DNA of 49,279 nucleotides, from positions 1 to 49,279 of IMG/VR virus record IMGVR_UViG_3300011013_000021; one strand, written 5' to 3'. Position 1 is the first letter of the stretch; the number at the start of each line of letters is the position of its first letter. The position numbers were made by a program, and so were the translations under genes. This DNA comes from a virus. Below, one piece after another: positions 5,614-12,747 of the stretch. Under the pieces are notes generated by a model. It had not been told where the DNA came from. It was given only the letters and a program-made list of their open reading frames with translations, and did not search any database.

Positions 5614-7347
5614 ATGCAATTCCAACTTCCTCAAAACCTACAGCAAGCTTTGATCGACTATGATCCAAATCTAAAGAAGCTTGCACAACAAGACAAAGCA
5701 AACAAGACTGCCAAGAAGAATACAAATTCTCTGGGTGTATTTGATCTTAAGATTCCTCATGATGTTATTTCACCATCAGCTCTTGAAGCTGTGATGAAAA
5801 ACATCAACACAAAACCTGCAGCAGAACGAGGATTTTATAGGTCTGATGATTCACCCTCTTTGTATAGACGTTTAGCTATTCAAAACATCTCTGGTATTTG
5901 GTATGCTGTCTGGACACCTCCAGAGGGTGCTGACTATCTTTATGGTTATGCTTTTGCATTCAATGCCAATGAATCAACCTACAAGAAGCTTGAAGGATAC
6001 CTCAGAACTTATGCAGATGAATATGAGCCGAACACTAAATGTGGTCGCAAGTTATTCTATGTCCACTCTCATTGTGTAACTGCTCAAGATATTTGTGATA
6101 ACAAACACTCGTGTCGTTCTCAATTTATTCACACACCTTATCTAACTTATCGAGATAATAATATTCACCATAAAGAAAGGATTCGAACTATTAAGCATGA
6201 CATCATGGGTGTTTTTGCAGAAAAGAATTTGCAATGGGATGATGAAAATGCCTGGTATTCCAAGATTGTTGCTATGTCTCAAACTCCTTTTGAGTTTACA
6301 CTAAAGCATCAAGGTATCGAAACACAATACCGCGATCATGTAATACAAACACTTGGTCAAGAGCATTACAATTCTCTTACCAAGGTTGATGTTGATAGTT
6401 TGTTATTCTCAATCAAAGAGGAACATAAATATAGTAATGAATCTTCACAGATCCATTGCATTTTGGATAAACCATTCATGAGGAAATGGTTGTTTGAAGT
6501 TGCAGATCATATCAATACCAATCTCTACTCATCAAAACGGATGCGTCATAACTTTGTTCCTTTGGAGAGATTGAAAAGGTTTGTATGGGCTTTTTCTTTC
6601 TTGGAAAAGGTATGGCCTAATTCTCCTATTGACTTCTACCAGAATAATAAAGAATTGCTTTATAGCTTGGAGCGTTCCTTTATCAGAAGTACTTATTTAA
6701 GACATGATCTTAAAAAGTCTGCTGAGTGGCTACGCAATAATATGTCGATCAAAACTTTTATTAGTTTGCTGAGCAAAGAGTATGACTTCCATTATGAACG
6801 AGCAAAAAGATCAAGTGGTTTGCGTTCATATTATCATTGCAGAGCTACAGATCATTTTGAGTTTAGTCCTGACTCTATCCAGGATGCAATAAAGATGACG
6901 CAAGATATTCTCGATGCTGGTAAAGAGTTAGATCCACCTAAGCGTTGGCGTGATTGGCATGATCATGTCATGTCAATTCACTGGAAACTAAAGCATCCTT
7001 GTATTTCATTGCCTCAGGATTTATTTCCTGAACCAGTCAAGCAAGATGGTTATTGTTTCTTCCAGCCAATCAATACTCATCAGCTTGCTGAATGGGGTCG
7101 TGCTGTTCGTAATTGTGTTGGCAACAGTAATTACTCAGATGCAATTAAGAAGAAGCAATGCTTTATTGTTCTTGCTATGCAGGACAATAAACCTATGTTT
7201 ACTGTTCAGCTTAAAGTTCGCAATGGTGTAATGCTTGTAGATCAGATTGTTGGTATTGCTAATTCTAGTTTGTCCACTGAAGAAAGAGAAGCTTATACAA
7301 AGACTTTTGCCTCTGCATTGCAGAAGCGTTCTGAGCAGCTAAGCTAA
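5614..7347 (+). CDS. PcfJ-like protein, 577 aa
   Basis: The C-terminal part carries the pattern I know from PcfJ-like proteins: a Leu/Trp-rich helix, then RNCVGN near residue 500, followed by beta strands with F-T-V-Q-L and a final Q-I-V-G-x-x-N segment. PcfJ was named from an enterococcal conjugative plasmid and its role is not well defined; homologues are common in phages. The N-terminal 480 residues are not recognised. I prefer the ATG at 5614 over the TTG at 5542 because the 72 bases between form a strong hairpin. A terminator follows the stop. Confidence 0.7.
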   Translation: MQFQLPQNLQQALIDYDPNLKKLAQQDKANKTAKKNTNSLGVFDLKIPHDVISPSALEAVMKNINTKPAAERGFYRSDDSPSLYRRLAIQNISGIWYAVWTPPEGADYLYGYAFAFNANESTYKKLEGYLRTYADEYEPNTKCGRKLFYVHSHCVTAQDICDNKHSCRSQFIHTPYLTYRDNNIHHKERIRTIKHDIMGVFAEKNLQWDDENAWYSKIVAMSQTPFEFTLKHQGIETQYRDHVIQTLGQEHYNSLTKVDVDSLLFSIKEEHKYSNESSQIHCILDKPFMRKWLFEVADHINTNLYSSKRMRHNFVPLERLKRFVWAFSFLEKVWPNSPIDFYQNNKELLYSLERSFIRSTYLRHDLKKSAEWLRNNMSIKTFISLLSKEYDFHYERAKRSSGLRSYYHCRATDHFEFSPDSIQDAIKMTQDILDAGKELDPPKRWRDWHDHVMSIHWKLKHPCISLPQDLFPEPVKQDGYCFFQPINTHQLAEWGRAVRNCVGNSNYSDAIKKKQCFIVLAMQDNKPMFTVQLKVRNGVMLVDQIVGIANSSLSTEEREAYTKTFASALQKRSEQLS

Positions 7348-7364
7348 GGCTGCACACGTCACCC

Positions 7365-7385
7365 ACCAGGTTCTACCTGGTTTTC
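7365..7385 (+). terminator. Intrinsic terminator after PcfJ-like gene
   Basis: ACCAGGT (7365-7371) and ACCTGGT (7375-7381) form a seven-pair stem with loop TCT and a short T tail. It is immediately before the tRNA-Leu gene, so it may also act as a processing barrier. The tail is short (four T), so efficiency is uncertain. Confidence 0.6.
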
Positions 7386-7386
7386 T

Positions 7387-7459
7387 CGGCCTGTAGTCCA
7401 ACGGTAGAGACAGAGGACTTAAAATCCTTCCAGTGTGAGTTCGAATCTCACCAGGCCGA
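7387..7459 (+). tRNA. tRNA-Leu (anticodon TAA) with short variable loop
   Basis: The acceptor CGGCCTG pairs perfectly with CAGGCCG (7452-7458) and the discriminator is A. The anticodon stem is GAGGA/TCCTT with loop CTTAAAA, giving anticodon TAA, which reads UUA. The T-arm is GTGAG/CTCAC with loop TTCGAAT. The variable region is only five bases (CCAGT), whereas bacterial tRNA-Leu is normally class II with a long variable arm. The D stem has three pairs. The structure is otherwise sound. Confidence 0.85.
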
Positions 7460-7478
7460 CCTCACTTTTCTTTTCATC

Positions 7479-7808
7479 ATGTCATTTAAACACACACTCC
7501 CATGCAAATGGTGTGGATCTAAATCTGTTTCACACTTATTTGCTGAACGAAAACCTAAATCAATTCTGCGTTATTGGAAATGCTCTGCATGTAAGAATCA
7601 GTTTGAAACGATTGAGCAGATTGCAACTTTAGGTTATGGTTCTCCAGGTAGTTCAAACCATCGTTCTATACTTACAGAACAAGATGTAATTATGATACGC
7701 ACCAAAAGTAAGGAAGGAGTGCCAACAAAAGATCTTGTGAAGTGGAGTGGTATGTCTCGTGCAACAATTCAAGATATTGTTGCTAAAAGAACATGGAAGC
7801 ACGTTTAG
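7479..7808 (+). CDS. Zinc-ribbon plus HTH DNA-binding protein, 109 aa
   Basis: Residues 9-12 (CKWC) and 34-37 (CSAC) form a CxxC-CxxC zinc ribbon. From about residue 65 the sequence follows the resolvase/HNH-associated HTH pattern: I-R-x-x-x-x-E-G-V-x-x-x-D-L, then G-M-S-R-A-T-I-Q-D-I-V, ending in TWKHV. It is likely a small phage regulator or the DNA-recognition part of an HNH-type protein without its nuclease. The leader before the ATG is pyrimidine-rich (TTTTCTTTTCATC), without a Shine-Dalgarno sequence. Confidence 0.65.
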   Translation: MSFKHTLPCKWCGSKSVSHLFAERKPKSILRYWKCSACKNQFETIEQIATLGYGSPGSSNHRSILTEQDVIMIRTKSKEGVPTKDLVKWSGMSRATIQDIVAKRTWKHV

Positions 7809-7831
7809 AATAGATATTAATTACTTTTCTA

Positions 7832-8092
7832 ATGGCAAAAGATCCAAACAAATACCTGCGCCCTTTATGGATTGAAATGTATTTAATCGATAAAGGAAAG
7901 TGGACTAATCCTGGTGTCAAGTATTCAAAGATACTTAATCTAATTGCAGACCGTATCCCAAAAGATTATGACGACAACTGGGATCGTCGCAACCACACAG
8001 CTAATGATGTTTGTGAATGGTTAAAAGAACAAGGAGAAAGGGCTGACAATCATGACCGATACAACTATCCTTGGCAAAAAGATTTGACCTGA
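7832..8092 (+). CDS. Unknown protein, 86 aa
   Basis: The 86-aa product is soluble and rich in Trp, Asn, Asp and Tyr, with no recognised motif. The stop overlaps the next ATG by one base (TGATG), so the two are probably translationally coupled. Confidence 0.6.
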   Translation: MAKDPNKYLRPLWIEMYLIDKGKWTNPGVKYSKILNLIADRIPKDYDDNWDRRNHTANDVCEWLKEQGERADNHDRYNYPWQKDLT

Positions 8093-8466
8093 TGAGCTCT
8101 TCCATCCGCATGAACTCTGCAATCTATCAAGACACACGTCAGAATCATAGTAAGAATCGTTTCAAGGGTCCCAAGTATTCTATTGGGACTCGTGTTGCAG
8201 AACGTCCCAAGCAACGCTTTGATGCTTGCGGTAGTCCTGAAGGGTACAAGCGAGCACAAGCTGCATCATCACAACGCTTTGGTACTGTTGTCGAAAACAG
8301 AATCAAAGAAGTTAAACGTAAGAATGGTGTGATCCATCGGCGTGTTTATGTCAGTGTTCAATGGGATCACCTGAAATCTCCAATAGAACATGATCAACAA
8401 AGGATCTGTGCTATTGAAGATTTCAAACAGATAACAGAAGTAACTCGCCTTATGATTGGCGGTTGA
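8092..8466 (+). CDS. Unknown basic protein, 124 aa
   Basis: The start at 8092 is chosen over 8071 because it gives the TGATG overlap with the upstream gene. The product has a basic, Gln/Arg-rich N-terminal half and a more regular C-terminal half with a beta-strand pattern around residues 72-90. No family is recognised. Its last 17 bases overlap the DUF4278-like gene on the other strand, and its terminator lies within that gene. Confidence 0.55.
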   Translation: MSSSIRMNSAIYQDTRQNHSKNRFKGPKYSIGTRVAERPKQRFDACGSPEGYKRAQAASSQRFGTVVENRIKEVKRKNGVIHRRVYVSVQWDHLKSPIEHDQQRICAIEDFKQITEVTRLMIGG

Positions 8467-8605
8467 TAAGATTGGCCAGTTCACGCTGGCCTTCTTTTTG
8501 CTTGCGTTCAAATTCTTTTTTCTGCTTCATTAAATATGTAATGAGAGCAGGATCCATTTTGTTTGTGCAACCATCGTATGCAATGCCGCGATAAACTAAT
8601 TTCAT
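8450..8605 (-). CDS. DUF4278-like small protein, 51 aa
   Basis: The protein begins MKLVYRGIAYD, closely matching the conserved opening of DUF4278 proteins, a small family I know almost only from cyanobacteria. The rest is a charged helix (KQKKEFERKQKEGQ). AAAGG upstream and TATAAA about 20 bases before the ATG form a plausible start and promoter. It is convergent with the plus-strand gene at 8092 and encodes that gene's terminator in antisense. It supports a cyanobacterial host. Confidence 0.6.
   Translation of the reverse strand: MKLVYRGIAYDGCTNKMDPALITYLMKQKKEFERKQKEGQRELANLINRQS
8474..8499 (+). terminator. Plus-strand terminator inside the antisense DUF4278-like gene
   Basis: GGCCAG (8474-8479) and CTGGCC (8486-8491) with a six-base loop are followed by TTCTTTTT. 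It sits eight bases after the stop of the plus-strand 124-aa gene. Confidence 0.75.
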
Positions 8606-8632
8606 TTTCTGTAGCCTTTGTTACGGATTTAT

Positions 8633-8660
8633 ACTACATCTTTTGATTTGTTGATGTAGT
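8633..8660. repeat. 8-bp inverted repeat in divergent promoter region
   Basis: ACTACATC (8633-8640) and GATGTAGT (8653-8660) are separated by 12 bases in the region between the minus DUF4278-like gene and the plus GP88-like gene. It overlaps the probable -10 region of the minus gene, so it could be an operator as well as a hairpin. Confidence 0.45.
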
Positions 8661-8679
8661 TCAGGTTGATACAGTAATA

Positions 8680-8705
8680 GTCCTAAGCATGACTTTAAAC
8701 TGCTT
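8680..8705 (+). promoter_or_regulatory. Family C leader, copy 1
   Basis: GTCCT is followed by stem AAGCA (8685-8689)/TGCTT (8701-8705) and the 11-base loop TGACTTTAAAC. Copies at 12.7 and 15.0 kb use GAGCA/TGCTC, so the first pair has changed in a compensatory way (A-T versus G-C). GTC of the flank is complementary to GAC in the loop. The ATG of the GP88-like gene is 26 bases downstream. An in-frame ATG at 8689 lies inside the element. Confidence 0.6.
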
Positions 8706-8730
8706 GTTGACCACACTGCACTTTACCTCC

Positions 8731-9489
8731 ATGTCTACCACTCAATTTCTCAAGTTTTCTACTGGTAATGGCAAGCTTAAAAATCGTTTGATCTTTTCAT
8801 TGCCAGCTGCATACAGTTGCCCCCATGCTGGTGTATGCAAAACATTTGCAAACAAATCTGATGGTAAGATCATTGATCTGCCCCAGGTTACTGGCACTGT
8901 TGCACAAGAGTTCCGTTGCTTTGCTGCAATGTCTGAGGTTCGTCCAACTGTAAGGAATGCACGCTGGCATAACTTTGATTTGTTGCGTGCTCTTCCTATC
9001 AGTGAGCCAGAAACAATTGCAGCTTTTATCTTGGAATCTATTCTTGCTTCTCCCAAGAAGGATTTGATTCGCATCCATGAATCAGGTGACTTCTGGACAG
9101 AAAACTATATGAAAGCATGGGCACTTGTTGCCAAGGAGTTACCTCACATTAAAATGTATGCTTATACCAAGTCTCTTGGTATGTGGCAATCACTTAATGA
9201 TATGATTCCAGATAATTTTTATCTTACTGCATCTTATGGTGGCACACTTGATTACATGATTCCTACAGCTCCTAAAGTATTTAAACGTTATGCTAAGGTT
9301 GTTTATACAGAACAAGAAGCAGCAGATCTTGGTCTTGAGATTGACCATGATGACTCTCACTGCTTGGGTGACAAGCCTTTTGCCTTGCTCGTTCATGGCA
9401 GCCAACGGGCTGGATCAGACGCAAGTAAGGCCTTGTCTCAACGCAAGAAGGAGGGAGGATTTGTTGGATACAACAAAGCAAAGCGATAA
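8731..9489 (+). CDS. GP88-family protein, 252 aa
   Basis: The N-terminal region has the pattern I recall for the Gene-product-88 family of actinophages: N-G-K-L, then a FSLPAAYSCPHAGVCKTFA Cys motif, and a central HESGDF segment. Biochemical function is unknown. The start at 8731 (MSTTQFL) is preferred over 8689, which would read through the family C leader. The leader before the ATG is pyrimidine-rich (CTTTACCTCC) with no Shine-Dalgarno sequence. A terminator follows at 9520. Confidence 0.7.
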   Translation: MSTTQFLKFSTGNGKLKNRLIFSLPAAYSCPHAGVCKTFANKSDGKIIDLPQVTGTVAQEFRCFAAMSEVRPTVRNARWHNFDLLRALPISEPETIAAFILESILASPKKDLIRIHESGDFWTENYMKAWALVAKELPHIKMYAYTKSLGMWQSLNDMIPDNFYLTASYGGTLDYMIPTAPKVFKRYAKVVYTEQEAADLGLEIDHDDSHCLGDKPFALLVHGSQRAGSDASKALSQRKKEGGFVGYNKAKR

Positions 9490-9519
9490 AAATATATAAA
9501 CCACTTGTTCTTTTATACA

Positions 9520-9551
9520 GGGCAGATACAATCTATCTGTCCTTTCTTTTT
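9520..9551 (+). terminator. Terminator four bases before the next start codon
   Basis: GGGCAGATA (9520-9528) pairs with TATCTGTCC (9534-9542, one G-U) and is followed by TTTCTTTTT. It would end the GP88 transcript, yet it lies directly against the ATG at 9556. It could therefore also work as an attenuator or as a structured leader. Confidence 0.7.
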
Positions 9552-9555
9552 CATC

Positions 9556-9789
9556 ATGTCTTACGTCATTGCCTGTTGGAAACAAGATAAACCTTTTGGT
9601 ATTTCTTGTTGTCCTGAAACGTCCAGCTTCAAACTAATTCCATTAGATTCAGATAGAGCATTCAATGATGTGTACTCTCATCCTTACAGGGCTGGTGCGC
9701 AACAGATTTTAAATTGGATAAATCAAAATGACAAAAAATTATCCAGTCAGAAACTCTCTATTCAAGATGAGTGCCGATTCAGAAAATGA
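9556..9789 (+). CDS. Unknown protein, 77 aa
   Basis: The ATG at 9556 (MSYVIACWK) is chosen because the earlier in-frame start at 9505 lies upstream of the terminator hairpin. The 77-aa product looks like a small alpha/beta protein. Its 3' end overlaps the exonuclease gene by about 60 bases. No family is recognised. Confidence 0.55.
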   Translation: MSYVIACWKQDKPFGISCCPETSSFKLIPLDSDRAFNDVYSHPYRAGAQQILNWINQNDKKLSSQKLSIQDECRFRK

Positions 9790-10411
9790 ATCGTGGTTGG
9801 TGTTTGACTTAGAGTCTGATGGTCTTTATGATAAAGTCACTGAAACATTCTGCATTGTTATACATGATATCTGCAGAAAACAAACTTTTAATTACGGGCC
9901 TGACAGCATTGACGATGCTCTTGGTCATCTGGCTAGAGGTGATGTTTTAATAGGGCACAACATAATTTTTTATGATTTACCTGTACTAAAAAAACTTTAT
10001 GGTTTTGAATTTTATGGACAAGTCATCGACACACTCGTCTGCACAAGACTCATCTGGCCCAAAGAAAAGTTATTCGATCTCGACTCTGAAATTTATTCCG
10101 ACAAGGTTCCCGCTGGTCTTAAGGGCGGTGCTAGTCTCAAAGCATGGGGTTACCGTTTATCCGATCATAAAATCGAATTCAAAGACTTTACTCATTACTC
10201 AGATGAGATGTTGGAATACTGCAAGCAAGACGTTGCAGTTACTACAAAATTATTTAAACTTATTCAAAGAGAAACTTATCCGCAATCCGCTCTTAAGTTG
10301 GAGCATGAGTTTGCTAATCAATCAATAAACAAATTGTTTCTGGTATTCCATTTGACATTGATCAATGCATTGATCTTGTGGATGTGCTTAGAACAAAACA
10401 AAAAGCGTTAG
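9728..10411 (+). CDS. DNA polymerase I-type 3'-5' exonuclease part, 227 aa
   Basis: This is the proofreading exonuclease domain of a T7-like family A DNA polymerase. Visible motifs are Exo I (VFDLESDGL), Exo II (GHNIIFYDLPVL) and Exo III (YCKQDVAVT). After about residue 198 the sequence stops resembling a polymerase, and the matching continuation is found one frame back in the next ORF. It is therefore the N-terminal half of a split polymerase. An internal ATG at 9767 is an alternative start. Confidence 0.85.
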   Translation: MTKNYPVRNSLFKMSADSENESWLVFDLESDGLYDKVTETFCIVIHDICRKQTFNYGPDSIDDALGHLARGDVLIGHNIIFYDLPVLKKLYGFEFYGQVIDTLVCTRLIWPKEKLFDLDSEIYSDKVPAGLKGGASLKAWGYRLSDHKIEFKDFTHYSDEMLEYCKQDVAVTTKLFKLIQRETYPQSALKLEHEFANQSINKLFLVFHLTLINALILWMCLEQNKKR

Positions 10412-11589
10412 AAACAAAACTCAAAGAAGTATTTCCACCTATTGAACATCGTGAATGGTTTACTCCCAAAGTAAACAATAAGAATCGTGGCTATGTAAAA
10501 GGTGTACCGTTTGAAAAGATAAGGATTGAACCATTCAATCCAGGTTCAAGACAGCAAGTTGTTCAACGATTGAAGGATAAATACAACTGGGAGCCACCAA
10601 AGAAAACAGATAAAGGTAATCCAATATTGAATGATGAAGTATTAGAACAACTTGATTTTCCAGAAGCGAAGGTCTTAGCTGAGTACATGTTAATCCAAAA
10701 ACGATTGGGTCAAATTGCAGATGGATCTAATGCTTGGCTTAAGCTTGTCAATAATGATGACGGTCGTATGCATGGTGATGTTATCACTAATGGTTGCATT
10801 ACTGGCCGTTGTGCTCACCGTAATCCCAACACGGGCCAGGTTCCAGCTGGTTATTCCCCTTATGGAAAAGAGTGTAGATCTTTATTCCATGCACCAGAAG
10901 GATGGGATTTGATTGGTATCGATGCCAAAGCACTTGAGCTGAGATGTCTTGCTGGTTATCTTGCAATTTGGGATGAAGGTGAATATGGAAGATTGGTTAC
11001 TGATCCTGACACAGATATTCATACTTATAACCAAGAACAGTTTGGTGTAGAAACCAGGGACATTTCTAAACGTTTGTTGTATGGAATGTTGTACGGGTGT
11101 GGCTATCTAAAAGCAGGAACCATCATTGATCCTAACTGTAAAGATGAAAATAAACTCAAAGAACTGGGTCGTAATGCAATCAATGGTTTTATGAAGGGCG
11201 TTCCAGCATTGAAGAAACTAAAAGATCAGATTGAAGAAACAATACTAGAACGAAACTATTTGATTGGATTAGACCGCAGGATTTTATATTGTCGTTCAGC
11301 GTTCAAAGGTTTAAATGTTTTGTTGCAATCAGCTGGTGCAATCTTAATGAAACAAGTGGTGATCAATACTCATCACAACATGAATAAGATTGGCTTGGAG
11401 TATGGAAAAGACTGGGAACAAATGCTAATGGTTCATGATGAAATACAAATTGCATGTGATCCCAAGCACACTGAAGTTGTAAGGGAACAAGCAATGCTTG
11501 CATTTCCAGAAGCTCAAGAATTTTTTGGATTTAGATGTTTGATTGAAGGTGATTCTCGTGTAGGATTCACCTGGCAAGAAACACACTAG
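10378..11589 (+). CDS. DNA polymerase I-type polymerase part, 403 aa
   Basis: This carries the palm and fingers of a T7-like family A polymerase. Motif A is GIDAKALELRCL, motif B is KRLLYGMLYG and motif C is MVHDEIQ, with the catalytic Asp residues present. The listed start is a GTG at 10378; the same frame is open from 10318 and encodes further polymerase-like residues (QIVSGIPFDID). Exonuclease and polymerase lie in frames offset by one base. Either the enzyme is genuinely in two chains, there is a programmed shift, or one base is missing in the A run near 10331. The stop codon's last base is the first base of tRNA-Arg. Confidence 0.9.
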   Translation: MDVLRTKQKALETKLKEVFPPIEHREWFTPKVNNKNRGYVKGVPFEKIRIEPFNPGSRQQVVQRLKDKYNWEPPKKTDKGNPILNDEVLEQLDFPEAKVLAEYMLIQKRLGQIADGSNAWLKLVNNDDGRMHGDVITNGCITGRCAHRNPNTGQVPAGYSPYGKECRSLFHAPEGWDLIGIDAKALELRCLAGYLAIWDEGEYGRLVTDPDTDIHTYNQEQFGVETRDISKRLLYGMLYGCGYLKAGTIIDPNCKDENKLKELGRNAINGFMKGVPALKKLKDQIEETILERNYLIGLDRRILYCRSAFKGLNVLLQSAGAILMKQVVINTHHNMNKIGLEYGKDWEQMLMVHDEIQIACDPKHTEVVREQAMLAFPEAQEFFGFRCLIEGDSRVGFTWQETH

Positions 11590-11662
11590 CTTCCGTAGCT
11601 CAGTGGAATAGAGCATCCGCCTTCTAAGCGGTTGGTCGCAGGTTCGAATCCTGCCGGAAGCG
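11589..11662 (+). tRNA. tRNA-Arg (anticodon TCT)
   Basis: The acceptor GCTTCCG pairs with CGGAAGC (11655-11661) and the discriminator is G. The anticodon stem is CCGC/GCGG with loop CTTCTAA (anticodon TCT, reads AGA). The T-arm is GCAGG/CCTGC with loop TTCGAAT. It begins on the last base of the polymerase stop codon, so it is probably processed from the polymerase mRNA. Confidence 0.93.
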
Positions 11663-11664
11663 TT

Positions 11665-11690
11665 GTCCTTGGCATGACAATAAACTGTCC
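11665..11690 (+). promoter_or_regulatory. Family C leader, copy 2
   Basis: GTCCT is followed by GGCA (11671-11674)/TGTC (11686-11689, one G-U) and loop TGACAATAAAC. Loop length and the GAC...AAAC pattern match the other copies. It lies three bases after tRNA-Arg and 20 bases before the SSB start codon. This is the most divergent copy. Confidence 0.5.
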
Positions 11691-11710
11691 TGTTCTTTAC
11701 TTCCAAGATT

Positions 11711-12484
11711 ATGAACGTCGTTTCTGTTTGCGCAAAACTCAAAGAGGATTTGCGGCAAGTTTATGTATCTTCTGATTCTGTTGCACATCGATGCATGATT
11801 CAGCTGCCACCTGTTGGCAACAAAGCACCTACATTAATTCAAATGAATTTGTATGGTAAAGCAGCTGAACGATTCGATGGTAAAGCTAATTCACTGATCT
11901 ATCTTAATGAAGCGAAGTTACGTTTTGATCTTGAGAGCCGTACCTTCTCTTTACATGGTGGTACTGTTGCATCAATCACTGATCAGTTTCCTATTTTTAA
12001 TAGTGTTATTCTTACTGGTCGCTGTGTTAAAGACATTGATCACACTGATCCAAGACAATTTAAAACAACGCCAAGTGGTTTGATGATCTGCAATCAAACT
12101 TTATCTGTTGTCACAGGAAAAGGTCAAGCTGATCTTTATAACTTCTATGCCATTAACAGCGTGGAAGATAAAATTAATTATGCAGAACTTCTCTGTAACT
12201 ACACAAGAAAAGGAACAGGTTTAACAATCAAAGGTAAGTTGGTTACTGATAGCTGGGTTGATAAACAATCCAATGAAAAGAAGAATCAAACTAAGATTCA
12301 AATGCAATCAATGACTCTGGCTCCCAGGCTTGATCTTGAAGCCAGGGCTCCTGCTGGTCCTTCAGAATCTTATAAGCCAGTTAGTGTTCCAGATAACAAG
12401 AAGAATGATCCTTACAGTGATAGCCTGCCGACATTGAGCGGCAAGTACAGCTCAAACCCCGACCTTGAGGAGGCTCCTTTCTGA
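11711..12484 (+). CDS. ssb: Single-stranded DNA-binding protein, tandem OB folds, 257 aa
   Basis: Two beta-rich OB-like halves (about residues 1-90 and 95-205) are followed by a disordered Pro/Ser/Lys segment. The acidic tip DLEEAPF is the hallmark of SSB C-termini that dock repair and replication enzymes. It should coat single strands during phage replication, and it lies beside the polymerase. The family C leader precedes it. Its stop overlaps the next ATG (TGATGG). The call rests mainly on the tail, the beta pattern and the context. Confidence 0.75.
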   Translation: MNVVSVCAKLKEDLRQVYVSSDSVAHRCMIQLPPVGNKAPTLIQMNLYGKAAERFDGKANSLIYLNEAKLRFDLESRTFSLHGGTVASITDQFPIFNSVILTGRCVKDIDHTDPRQFKTTPSGLMICNQTLSVVTGKGQADLYNFYAINSVEDKINYAELLCNYTRKGTGLTIKGKLVTDSWVDKQSNEKKNQTKIQMQSMTLAPRLDLEARAPAGPSESYKPVSVPDNKKNDPYSDSLPTLSGKYSSNPDLEEAPF

Positions 12485-12690
12485 TGGAAAACATTACCTA
12501 TGAACTTGATCCTCCTTTCAAACTTCTTTATGAAGATGAAGAATCACAAGTCTTAATCCAAATAAAGACTGCTGATCTTGGAGATGTCGTCGATAAGTGC
12601 ATTCACTTTTTAGAAGCATGTGGTTACGAAAGAGAAGACATTCTAGAAGAAATGCGTAGACCGTTTTACGCTCAACCTCTTCAAGAGTAA
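12484..12690 (+). CDS. Small acidic protein, 68 aa
   Basis: The 68-aa product is acidic and soluble with no recognised family. It starts within the stop of the SSB gene and so is translationally coupled to it, suggesting a replication-associated role. Family C copy 3 follows closely. Confidence 0.6.
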   Translation: MENITYELDPPFKLLYEDEESQVLIQIKTADLGDVVDKCIHFLEACGYEREDILEEMRRPFYAQPLQE

Positions 12691-12696
12691 TCTTCT

Positions 12697-12738
12697 AGGG
12701 TCCTGAGCATGACCTTAAACTGCTCATTCCCAAACCCT
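12697..12738 (+). promoter_or_regulatory. Family C leader, copy 3
   Basis: Inner stem GAGCA (12705-12709)/TGCTC (12721-12725) has loop TGACCTTAAAC. An outer stem AGGGT (12697-12701)/ACCCT (12734-12738) encloses it, reminiscent of family B. The ATG is ten bases after the outer stem. A spurious in-frame ATG at 12709 starts within the element. Confidence 0.6.
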
Positions 12739-12747
12739 GAACAAACC

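Noticed and set aside
7387-7459. Reading this tRNA as an ochre suppressor
   Set aside because: The seven-base loop fixes the anticodon as TAA after U33, which reads UUA; a suppressor would need TTA.
8689-8730. N-terminal 14 residues of the GP88 gene
   Set aside because: They are translated from the family C leader, and the same apparent start occurs before an unrelated gene at 12709.
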